From an uncultured Flavobacteriaceae bacterium (GTDB taxonomy: Bacteria; Bacteroidota; Bacteroidia; Flavobacteriales; Flavobacteriaceae): a stretch of 58,622 nucleotides of DNA. How positions within the stretch are numbered: position 1 is the first letter of the stretch; each line of letters starts with the position of its first letter. The position numbers were made by a program, and so were the translations under genes. The notes under the pieces were generated by a model. The model searched no databases and was not told the DNA's origin. It saw only the letters and a list, made by a program, of their open reading frames with translations. This document shows positions 51,749 through 58,622 of the stretch, in pieces. The stretch covers positions 180,929 to 239,550 of the forward strand of contig CANMSA010000007.1 of the NCBI GenBank assembly GCA_947500385.1, given 5' to 3'.

Positions 51749-52447
51749 ATGTTTGGTATCGATATAGGTTATTTGGTCATCGCAGGGGTTTTTGGCCTCT
51801 TCAGTATGTTGGTGAGCAGCCGCCTTAAAAGTAAATTTAAACACTATTCGCAAGTACAACTCCGTAACGGCATGAGCGGTGCGGAGATTGCCGAAAAAAT
51901 GCTCGCTGATCACGGCATTCGGGATGTGAAAGTGGTTTCAACCCCCGGTATGTTGACGGATCATTACAATCCCTCCAATAAAACGGTAAACCTGAGTGAA
52001 GGGGTCTATGCCCAGCGCAATGCGTCCGCAGCGGCAGTTGCGGCACACGAAGTTGGCCATGCGGTGCAGCATGCAACCGCCTATAGCTGGTTGCAGATGC
52101 GCTCTAAACTGGTACCCGTTTTGAACATTACTTCCCGCTTTTCGATGTGGGTGATTTTTGGCGGAATGGCCTTGATGAGTACCACGGCTATCGGTGGTAC
52201 GATCGCCTGGGCCGGAGTAGCCCTTTATGGGATCGGGACCTTGTTCAGTTTTGTGACACTTCCCGTTGAATATGATGCCAGTAATAGGGCGTTGGCCTGG
52301 CTAAAGAACAAGAACATGGTGAGTCAGGAAGAATATGCCGGCGCAGAAGATGCCCTGAAATGGGCGGCAAGAACCTATGTGGTCGCTGCAATCGGTGCAT
52401 TGGCAACCCTCTTGTACTTTGCAATGCGCGTGGCGAGCAGGGACTAA
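51749..52447 (+). CDS. Zinc metallopeptidase of the YugP family
   Basis: 232 residues. The zinc site is AAHEVGHAVQHA (HEXXH) and there are three membrane helices, one at the N-terminus (DIGYLVIAGVFGLFSMLV) and others after the zinc site. It belongs to the Zn_peptidase_2/YugP family of membrane proteases, whose substrates are largely unknown. It is expected in the inner membrane. It has a clear terminator downstream. Confidence 0.93.
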   Translation: MFGIDIGYLVIAGVFGLFSMLVSSRLKSKFKHYSQVQLRNGMSGAEIAEKMLADHGIRDVKVVSTPGMLTDHYNPSNKTVNLSEGVYAQRNASAAAVAAHEVGHAVQHATAYSWLQMRSKLVPVLNITSRFSMWVIFGGMALMSTTAIGGTIAWAGVALYGIGTLFSFVTLPVEYDASNRALAWLKNKNMVSQEEYAGAEDALKWAARTYVVAAIGALATLLYFAMRVASRD

Positions 52448-52466
52448 GTCTTTTTAGAAAGTAATC

Positions 52467-52501
52467 AAAAACCTGTTCGATTTAGTGGAGCAGGTTTTTT
52501 T
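52467..52501 (+). terminator. Intrinsic terminator after the YugP-type peptidase gene
   Basis: AAAACCTG / CAGGTTTT with a loop of about 15 nt, followed by a T-run. Confidence 0.8.
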
Positions 52502-52542
52502 GTTATCCTAATTTCCCCCTTTGAATTCAAACTGTAAACAGC

Positions 52543-52974
52543 ATGGACATAGGTTTTCGACTGGCCACTATTGATGATTTGAACGCATTGGAGCGCGTGG
52601 GGAACCGCTTGTTCGACTATCCCGTTAAAAAAGCCCAAGCGGTTGTTTTTTTGAAGGATCCTCGACATCACCTTGCGTTGGCCTTCGATGGCGATGAAAT
52701 TATAGGCATGGCTTCGGCGATGCATTATGTGCATCCTGATAAAGAACCACAACTTTTCATCAATGAGGTCGGGGTATTAAGCGCCTATGAAAACAACGGA
52801 ATCGGTCGAAAATTGGTGCGGTTACTATGTAATCATGCATGGGTTTTGGGTTGTTCAGAGGCCTGGGTGCTCACTGATAAAACAAATGCCAGGGCGCAGC
52901 GAATGTATCGAGGGGCTGGAGGAAAGGAAGAAGAGGAACCTATTGTTCTAATAGCATTTAGCAAGGAAAATTAA
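52543..52974 (+). CDS. GNAT-family N-acetyltransferase
   Basis: 143 residues. The acetyl-CoA motif is NEVGVLSAYENNGIGRKLVRLLC (Q/R-x-x-G-x-G/A type: NGIGRKL), followed by AWVLTDKTNARAQRMYRGAG, the usual C-terminal half. GNAT enzymes transfer acetyl groups to an amine, often on a protein, antibiotic or small molecule. The substrate is unknown. Its stop overlaps the start of the sigma factor gene by 1 bp, so the two are translationally coupled. Confidence 0.92.
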   Translation: MDIGFRLATIDDLNALERVGNRLFDYPVKKAQAVVFLKDPRHHLALAFDGDEIIGMASAMHYVHPDKEPQLFINEVGVLSAYENNGIGRKLVRLLCNHAWVLGCSEAWVLTDKTNARAQRMYRGAGGKEEEEPIVLIAFSKEN

Positions 52975-53507
52975 TGAAAGCCGAGATCGAACATATTTGG
53001 ATTGATTTGCATGAGGAGCTGTACCGTTTTATTCGCTCGAAGGTTCATGACGAGCAGCTTTCCAAAGATCTTTTACAAGATGTTTTTCTGAAAATTCAGC
53101 TTAAAATAGACCAACTGCAACATACTTCAAAACTTACCTCTTGGGTGTATCAAATTACTCGAAACACCTTATATGATCATTATCGAAAAAACAATAAAAA
53201 CACTTCGATGAATGTTTTTGATATTGCCGAAGAAGCCCCTGCCAGTTTTGAATACCAACGATTATCAGACTGTATCAATGGTAAAATCGCCGAACTATCA
53301 CCTAACCATAAAGAGGCAATTCTCTTAACGGCCTTTAAAAACTATTCGCAAAAAGAGCTGGCCGACTATTTGGGTATTTCGTATTCAGGGACCAAATCAC
53401 GGGTGCAAAAGGCCAAAGAACTTTTAAAGGATTCTATCCTTGATTGTCCGAATGTGGAGGCCGATACAACGGGAAAATTACTGGGTTACGAAAAAAAAGA
53501 TTGCTGA
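52974..53507 (+). CDS. SigZ-like ECF sigma factor
   Basis: 177 residues. Region 2 is LYRFIRSKVHDEQLSKDLLQDVFLKI, given by its ends LYRFIRSK and LLQDVFLKI, with WVYQITRNTLYDHYRK closing it. Region 4 is AILLTAFKNYSQKELADYLGISYSGTKSRVQKAKELLK, given by its ends AILLTAFKNYSQ and GTKSRVQKAKELL. It resembles SigZ, an ECF type without an adjacent anti-sigma factor, and the C-terminus has two cysteines. It sits in a two-gene unit with GNAT, so the acetyltransferase could be a target or modulator. The signal is unknown. Confidence 0.88.
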   Translation: MKAEIEHIWIDLHEELYRFIRSKVHDEQLSKDLLQDVFLKIQLKIDQLQHTSKLTSWVYQITRNTLYDHYRKNNKNTSMNVFDIAEEAPASFEYQRLSDCINGKIAELSPNHKEAILLTAFKNYSQKELADYLGISYSGTKSRVQKAKELLKDSILDCPNVEADTTGKLLGYEKKDC

Positions 53508-53567
53508 TGTTACGTCTTTTTAAGATGCACCACGTCTACCGGGTATAATCTTTAAAAGAAGGACAGC

Positions 53568-54449
53568 ATGAAAACAAATAGAAAAGTTTCCGTACAAATT
53601 GTGAATGCCTTTGTTCGGAACGGTGAAGGCGGTAATCCCGCCGGCGTGGTACTCCATGCGGATGCGTATAGTAACCAGCAAAAACTTCAAATTGCCGCAA
53701 AGGTAGGCCTGTCGGAAACCGCCTTTGTATCCCGATCCAATTCGGCCGATTTTAAACTGGATTTTTTTACGCCCAGGCGTCAAATTGCCCATTGTGGTCA
53801 TGCGACGATCGCCACCTTTTCCTATCTGCAACAGCAGGGAATACTAAAGAGCACCCATAGTTCAAAGGAAACGATTGATGGCAATCGGAAAATTCGAATG
53901 GAAGGAGATATTGCTTATATGGAACAGCGCAAACCAACCTATGTTACCGTAGCGGCACAACAAAAGGAAATCTTGGAATCGCTCGGGATCCAAGAGGCCG
54001 ATCTATTACCGAATGCTGCTATAAAATTGGTAAATACAGGAAACGCTTTTGTGATTGTTCCGCTACGCAATGCAACCGTCTTAAAAAGACTTCGTCCTGA
54101 TCAAGACCGTATCGCCAACATAAGCGAAACGCTAGATCTTGTGGGATACTACGCCTTTGCGATGGCCCCGACCGATGCTACGATTGATGCCGAAACCCGT
54201 ATGTTCGCCCCAAGGTACGGGATAAACGAGGAGGCTGCCACGGGAATGGCCGGAGGGCCCCTTGCCACCTATCTATATGATCAATTGCACATCAAAAAGC
54301 ATGACTTTCAAATAGAACAAGGGCGCTATATGGAGCATCCTTCCCCTTCGTTGATCCAGGTGCATTTGCACGTTAAAAATAACGGGATAGCGAGCTTAAT
54401 GGCCGGGGGAAGAGGCATCTTAAAATCACAGATCCTTCTTGATTTATAG
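53568..54449 (+). CDS. PhzF-family isomerase
   Basis: 293 residues in the two-lobe PhzF/DapF-like fold. The catalytic glutamate is in GLSETAFVSR, and the later part IAHCGHATIATF is the family's hallmark. The second half contains EEAATGMAGGPLATYL. PhzF of phenazine producers isomerises DHHA; most bacterial homologues have unknown substrates, and no phenazine genes are here. It is convergent with the Lrp gene, with 5 bp between. Confidence 0.92.
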   Translation: MKTNRKVSVQIVNAFVRNGEGGNPAGVVLHADAYSNQQKLQIAAKVGLSETAFVSRSNSADFKLDFFTPRRQIAHCGHATIATFSYLQQQGILKSTHSSKETIDGNRKIRMEGDIAYMEQRKPTYVTVAAQQKEILESLGIQEADLLPNAAIKLVNTGNAFVIVPLRNATVLKRLRPDQDRIANISETLDLVGYYAFAMAPTDATIDAETRMFAPRYGINEEAATGMAGGPLATYLYDQLHIKKHDFQIEQGRYMEHPSPSLIQVHLHVKNNGIASLMAGGRGILKSQILLDL

Positions 54450-54454
54450 TGTTT

Positions 54455-54925
54455 TTAAATGGTAATCTGGCGATCAATTTGTTGTGCCAGGGAAATAAAG
54501 GTTTCGGTTCGTGATACGCCTTCGATTTGTTGAATCTCGGTGTTGAGAACCTGCATAAGGTGTTCATTGTCGCGACAAAGGATCTTTACGAGAATCGACC
54601 AATTACCGGTAGTATAATGGCATTCGAGTACCTCAGGGATTTTCTCCAACAACTTTACCGCCTTGGGGTTGCTCATCGCCTTATCGAGATAAATACCCAC
54701 ATAGGCCATGGTGGTGTAGCCCATGACCTTCGCGTTGATAATGAATTTTGATCCTACCAACAAGCCGGAGGCCTCTAGTTTTCGCAGACGTTGATGTATG
54801 GCCGCTCCTGAGATACCGATGCTCCTTGCTATTTCTAAAATGGGTTTTCGGGCATCGGCCATTAAAAATCTTAGTATTTTCTTGTCAATACCGTCGATTT
54901 TGACATTTTCATTAGTAGATTTCAT
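54455..54925 (-). CDS. Lrp/AsnC-family transcriptional regulator
   Basis: 156 residues. The HTH is in RKPILEIARSIGISGAAIHQRLRKLEASGLL, given by its ends ILEIARSIGISG and AAIHQRLRKLEASG, followed by an RAM/AsnC ligand domain (AYVGIYLDKAMSN, ECHYTTGNWSILVKILC). It responds to amino acids. The ATG at 54925 matches family N-termini; the frame is open to 55006, which would overlap the next gene. It lies just downstream of the saccharopine dehydrogenase-like gene on the same strand (gap about 70 bp), so it may control that gene. Confidence 0.93.
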   Translation of the reverse strand: MKSTNENVKIDGIDKKILRFLMADARKPILEIARSIGISGAAIHQRLRKLEASGLLVGSKFIINAKVMGYTTMAYVGIYLDKAMSNPKAVKLLEKIPEVLECHYTTGNWSILVKILCRDNEHLMQVLNTEIQQIEGVSRTETFISLAQQIDRQITI

Positions 54926-54995
54926 ATAGGAAGTTACAGATGAACGGTAAAAGTACAAATTAACGACCAAAATGAAATCAATAAAGAGGACTGTC

Positions 54996-56366
54996 TTAAT
55001 GGGCAACCGATTCAGGGTCGTACCCTAGATACGGGACGTTGAATTCTTTAAAAATAATACCATAGTCTTCGAGTTCTTTTAAAATGGGCTCGTACACCTC
55101 TTGGGTAATCGGAATCTGAACCCCGGGAGTAGTGATTTTTTTATTTAGGATCAACAAGGTAGCAATGGCAACGGGAAGCCCAACGGTTTTGGCCATCGCC
55201 GTATGACTTCGGCTTTCACCAAGAACTACCATGTTGGCATCAATTTGTAGCTTTTCGCCCTTTAACAGATATCCGAATTTATGGTACATGACGATCATGT
55301 CCTTATCATCTTCCTCTAAGCGCCAAGCCGCTTCCAAAATGGCTTGAAGTATTTGGGCCGGAGTGCCGTTCGCTACCGAAATGGTTTTTTGGTCGCTGAA
55401 AAGATCCAACTCTTCCAATTTGTACCACATACTATCGTCTTGCTCGATCTTTAGGTAATGCCGTAACTTTAATTCCACCGAATCTGTTGGGGAGTAGGGT
55501 AAAAATAGATTAACGAAGTCGCGGTACGACATGCCTTTTGAATTCTCGATGGTATAATCATCGGCGGTCATACCAAGTTCTATGAACATATTCCACGCTT
55601 TTGAGAAGCCTACCCGGCGTAAAGTGCCACGATAAAGTGTCAACACATTTTCAAGGCCATACGCTTCGCGATAGTTCAAGGAATCCCGATTGGCATACCC
55701 TTCGAACCTACCATATCCTTCAATGTCAAAAAACTCGGTACGCCGAAAAAGCTTGTGGTACGGAATGTACTTGTACGTACCCTCCTGTAAAAATTTGGCG
55801 GTACCGCCTTGTCCGGCAACGACTACATTGCGAGGGTTCCAGGTAAATTTGTAATTCCATAAGTTGTTATCGCTTTCCGGAGCTAAAATACCTCCGGTAA
55901 ATGATTCGAACAGGAGCATTTCACCGCCCTGAGCACGAATGTCATCAATAATCTGCATGGCACTCATATGATCGATTCCGGGATCTAGACCGATTTCATT
56001 CATAAATACCAGCCCTTTTTCTTTCGCCTTTTCGTTCATCGCTTTGATTTCCTCGCTCACGTAGGAAGCGGTTACCAGATGCTTCCCGAAAGAGATGCAA
56101 TCTTCCGCTACCTTGTAATGAAAACGTGCGGGGAGCATTGATACTACGATGTCGGAATCCGAAACGGCCCGTTGTCGTGCATCGTCTTGAAAAATATCGA
56201 GGGTTAAAATGGTACAGGAAGGGTGTTCCTTGATTGTATTCGGTAAGGCCCCGGGATTCAAATCCCCGATGGTAAGATGTAATTCTTCCGTGCCTGCCTT
56301 CTCTAAAAAATAATCGAGTAGATAAGAGGTAGATTTTCCCGCTCCAAGTACCAATATATTTCGCAT
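54996..56366 (-). CDS. Saccharopine dehydrogenase-family protein
   Basis: 456 residues. An N-terminal Rossmann motif (ILVLGAGKSTSYLLDYF) and the conserved region NEIGLDPGIDHMSAMQIIDD fit saccharopine dehydrogenase (L-glutamate-forming) and its relatives. The enzyme would act in lysine breakdown through saccharopine, with NAD(P). No lysine-ketoglutarate reductase gene is in the window, so the pathway context is incomplete. The Lrp-type regulator next to it supports control by an amino acid. Confidence 0.9.
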   Translation of the reverse strand: MRNILVLGAGKSTSYLLDYFLEKAGTEELHLTIGDLNPGALPNTIKEHPSCTILTLDIFQDDARQRAVSDSDIVVSMLPARFHYKVAEDCISFGKHLVTASYVSEEIKAMNEKAKEKGLVFMNEIGLDPGIDHMSAMQIIDDIRAQGGEMLLFESFTGGILAPESDNNLWNYKFTWNPRNVVVAGQGGTAKFLQEGTYKYIPYHKLFRRTEFFDIEGYGRFEGYANRDSLNYREAYGLENVLTLYRGTLRRVGFSKAWNMFIELGMTADDYTIENSKGMSYRDFVNLFLPYSPTDSVELKLRHYLKIEQDDSMWYKLEELDLFSDQKTISVANGTPAQILQAILEAAWRLEEDDKDMIVMYHKFGYLLKGEKLQIDANMVVLGESRSHTAMAKTVGLPVAIATLLILNKKITTPGVQIPITQEVYEPILKELEDYGIIFKEFNVPYLGYDPESVAH

Positions 56367-56450
56367 CCTTATCTTATTAGTTATTTTTGATATAACGAAC
56401 TACTAAGGTATCAAATTGTTATATTTTTAAAAAAATGAACTTACAAAGTT

Positions 56451-56837
56451 ATGAACAAAACAATTTTTAGTACCGGGGTGATCCTTGGTGCACTTGCAGT
56501 GGTCCTTGGTGCCTTTGCCGCCCATGGTTTAGAAACTCGTATCGATGCCGAAGCGATCGGGACCTTTGAGACCGGCGTAAAGTACCAGATGTATCACGCT
56601 TTGTTGTTGCTGATTTTGGGAAACCTGCAGCAACTGCCCGCGGCAAGCAAAAAATGGATCTTTTATACACTACTGGCCGGCGTAATTTTGTTCTCTTTTT
56701 CGCTTTATTTTTTGGCAACCAATGCGCTTACAGGCTTTGATTTTAGGCTGATTGGTTTTATTACCCCTATTGGCGGACTGTTGTTCATGATCGGTTGGGG
56801 CTTGTTGGGCTTCGGTTGTTTAAGACATTTCGACTAA
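56451..56837 (+). CDS. DUF423 family membrane protein
   Basis: 128 residues with four membrane helices. The opening FSTGVILGALAVVLGAFAAHGLETRID, given by its ends GVILGALAVVLGAFAAHGLE, and TGVKYQMYHALLLLILG are typical of DUF423 (YgdD-like). It is an inner-membrane protein of unknown function. It is divergent from the saccharopine dehydrogenase-like gene. Confidence 0.92.
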   Translation: MNKTIFSTGVILGALAVVLGAFAAHGLETRIDAEAIGTFETGVKYQMYHALLLLILGNLQQLPAASKKWIFYTLLAGVILFSFSLYFLATNALTGFDFRLIGFITPIGGLLFMIGWGLLGFGCLRHFD

Positions 56838-56876
56838 TAAATTCTCAAAAAGAGAGGGTAAAATATATATTTATGA

Positions 56877-56884
56877 TAATTTTG
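56877..56884 (+). promoter_or_regulatory. Promoter -7 box of pckA
   Basis: TAATTTTG, a match to TAnnTTTG, 22 bp before the pckA start codon. The -33 element is not clear. Confidence 0.5.
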
Positions 56885-56905
56885 CACCATAAAAAACACC
56901 TCTGA

Positions 56906-58522
56906 ATGAATAATTCGAAAAATCGCCCCACTTCTGTGTCGTTGGCGTCCTATGGAATTACCCATACAAAGATTAACTACCAACTTTCTTCCGCCGAGCT
57001 TCATAAGATAACGCTAGAGAAAGATATGGGCAAAGAAGCTTCTTCGGGAGCACTAGCGGTGAATACCGGGGAATTTACCGGACGGTCTCCGATGGACCGG
57101 TTTATCGTGAAGGATGCCATCACCGAAAAAAAGGTATGGTGGGGCGATATCAATATCCCATTTGATCCCAAAAAGTTTGATGCACTTTATGATAAGGTAA
57201 TCGCCTATCTGAATGAAAAAGAACTTTATGTACGGGATTGCTATGCCTGTGCGGATCACAATTATCGAATGGATATCAGGGTAGTGAATGAATTTCCGTG
57301 GAGCAATATGTTTGCCTACAATATGTTCATTCGCCCAACAGATGAGGAACTAAAGAATTTTGAGGCGGAATGGACCGTCATCAATGCACCCGGCTTTATG
57401 GCAGATGCCGAGGTAGACGGTACGCGGCAGCATAATTTTGCGATTTTAAATTTTACAAGGAAAATTGCGTTGATCGGTGGAACCGGCTATACAGGAGAGA
57501 TCAAAAAAGGCATTTTTTCAGCCCTGAATTTTATTTTACCTGTTGAAAAAAATACCCTTCCGATGCACTGTTCGGCCAATGTGGGCAAGGACGGGAGTAC
57601 CGCTATATTTTTTGGATTGTCTGGTACCGGAAAGACAACGCTTTCTACCGATGCTTCCCGAAAACTCATCGGGGATGACGAGCACGGGTGGAACAATGAA
57701 AACGCGGTGTTTAATTTTGAAGGTGGCTGTTATGCCAAAGTGATTAACCTCTCTCAAGAAAATGAGCCGGAAATTTACGGTGCCATTAAGAAAGGGGCCC
57801 TATTGGAAAACGTTTTAATGAACGAACAGGGTGAAGTTGATTTTGCAGACACGACCATCACTCAGAATACACGTGTAAGTTACCCTATTTACCACATTGA
57901 AAATGTACGCCGACCCTCTATCGGGAAGAACCCGAAGAATATTTTCTTCCTAACGGCCGACGCGTTCGGCGTATTGCCTCCCATATCAAAATTAACGCCC
58001 AGCCAAGCGGCCTATCACTTTATCTCAGGATATACGGCTAAAGTGGCGGGGACGGAGGCCGGTGTCGTAGAGCCCATACCTTCGTTCTCGGCTTGTTTTG
58101 GAGCCCCTTTTATGCCATTGCATCCGGCAAAGTATGCAGAGATGTTGAGTAAAAAAATGAAAGATAGTGGGGTGAATGTCTGGTTGGTCAATACAGGATG
58201 GACAGGCGGACCCTATGGAGTGGGTACGCGTATGAAGTTGAAGTATACGCGTGCGATGATCAACGCGGTTTTGAATGGGGACCTTGGTCTGTATTCGTAC
58301 GATGAGTATCATATACATTCCGTATTCGGTGTGGCGCAACCCCGCACATGTCCAGGGGTACCGACTGATGTGCTTAGCCCAAGAACCACTTGGAACGATG
58401 ATGAGGCGTATTATAAAACAGCCTTTAAGCTTACCAATGCGTTTCGGGAAAACTTTAAAAAATTCGAAGCATATGCCAGTGAGGAAATTCGGCGCGGCGG
58501 GCCACAACGATATGCCTTTTAA
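56906..58522 (+). CDS. pckA: Phosphoenolpyruvate carboxykinase (ATP)
   Basis: 538 residues, the normal length for the ATP-type enzyme. It carries the nucleotide P-loop FFGLSGTGKTTLS, the preceding HCSANVGKDG, and the substrate part ALNFILPVEKNTLPMHC. The motif TGEFTGRSPMDRFIV is close to the N-terminus. It turns oxaloacetate into PEP and CO2 using ATP, the first committed step of gluconeogenesis. It has its own -7 box and a strong terminator. It is cytosolic. Confidence 0.97.
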   Translation: MNNSKNRPTSVSLASYGITHTKINYQLSSAELHKITLEKDMGKEASSGALAVNTGEFTGRSPMDRFIVKDAITEKKVWWGDINIPFDPKKFDALYDKVIAYLNEKELYVRDCYACADHNYRMDIRVVNEFPWSNMFAYNMFIRPTDEELKNFEAEWTVINAPGFMADAEVDGTRQHNFAILNFTRKIALIGGTGYTGEIKKGIFSALNFILPVEKNTLPMHCSANVGKDGSTAIFFGLSGTGKTTLSTDASRKLIGDDEHGWNNENAVFNFEGGCYAKVINLSQENEPEIYGAIKKGALLENVLMNEQGEVDFADTTITQNTRVSYPIYHIENVRRPSIGKNPKNIFFLTADAFGVLPPISKLTPSQAAYHFISGYTAKVAGTEAGVVEPIPSFSACFGAPFMPLHPAKYAEMLSKKMKDSGVNVWLVNTGWTGGPYGVGTRMKLKYTRAMINAVLNGDLGLYSYDEYHIHSVFGVAQPRTCPGVPTDVLSPRTTWNDDEAYYKTAFKLTNAFRENFKKFEAYASEEIRRGGPQRYAF

Positions 58523-58591
58523 CGTCGGTAATCGTAATCGATTATGTGAGTCGTCCTAAAATAGGTTGACAGTTTTTAAAGAATTAAGATT

Positions 58592-58622
58592 AAACCTTAG
58601 AAGCTAGCTTCTAAGGTTTTTT
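58592..58622 (+). terminator. Intrinsic terminator after pckA
   Basis: A nearly perfect palindrome (AAACCTTAGAAGC / GCTTCTAAGGTTT) with a minimal TA loop, followed by T, running to the window edge. It can act in both directions. Confidence 0.85.

Noticed and set aside
58025-58507. A 160-codon minus-strand frame inside pckA
   Set aside because: It is opposite to conserved PEP carboxykinase sequence and looks like a chance open frame.
1-58622. tRNA, rRNA or CRISPR arrays
   Set aside because: I looked for T-loop-like GGTTCGAATCC segments and for short repeats with regular spacing and found none convincing.

Overview
This window looks like a chromosome segment of a marine flavobacterium (Bacteroidota, Flavobacteriaceae; the gene set resembles Maribacter/Muricauda/Zobellia-type genomes, but the genus is inferred, not shown). 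The clues are a type B T9SS sorting domain, a TonB-dependent receptor, Bacteroidetes-type promoters with the -7 box TAnnTTTG, DUF2490, DUF3098, DUF3127 and DUF4301 family proteins, and the order ftsX-DUF3098-uppP-truB. I found no rRNA, tRNA, CRISPR array, prophage or complete insertion sequence. Both edges are ordinary chromosome: the left edge cuts an M1 aminopeptidase gene and the right edge ends just after the pckA terminator.

Layout. 0-7 kb: the end of an M1 peptidase, small unknown proteins, an arsR-type repressor with a class V aminotransferase, a lipoprotein, a thioester-reductase-like SDR and S-adenosylhomocysteine hydrolase. 7-10.7 kb: a tight run of phosphopantetheinyl transferase, a thiamine-binding-like protein, a PnuC-type vitamin permease, a NadR-type kinase and DUF4301. 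10.7-16.1 kb: two paralogous small exported proteins, then a sigma-54 activator (NtrC family) facing a hybrid histidine kinase. Both small genes have TTACACA repeats about 93 bp upstream of a GG-N10-xC element, so I propose one regulatory circuit. 16.6-22.2 kb: a TPP riboswitch followed by a TonB receptor, a signal-less THI5-like protein, an SRPBCC protein, an NAD(P)-binding protein and a Gfo/Idh/MocA oxidoreductase. 22.4-34 kb: mostly housekeeping genes (ATP-grasp enzyme, greA, HIT protein, orphan histidine kinase, flavin reductase, methyltransferase, DUF3127, aat, tag, LysR). 34-40 kb: a TetR-controlled type I export operon whose ABC ATPase lacks most catalytic motifs, then a thioredoxin-like and a TonB-like protein. 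40.7-46.6 kb: truB, uppP, DUF3098, ftsX, a DinB protein and a T9SS cargo. 46.7-58.6 kb: leuS carrying an in-frame DUF559 nuclease insertion, SemiSWEET, alanine dehydrogenase, a zinc peptidase, GNAT, a SigZ-like sigma factor, PhzF, Lrp, saccharopine dehydrogenase, DUF423 and pckA.

The most interesting items are: the proposed two-component/sigma-54 circuit driving twin PepSY-like exported proteins; the DUF559 element translated inside leucyl-tRNA synthetase; the TPP-riboswitch operon with a cytosolic THI5-like protein lacking the residues used by yeast Thi5; the degenerate ABC exporter under an apparent TetR operator; and shared CCCTA/TAGGG inverted repeats upstream of alanine dehydrogenase and an ATP-grasp gene.
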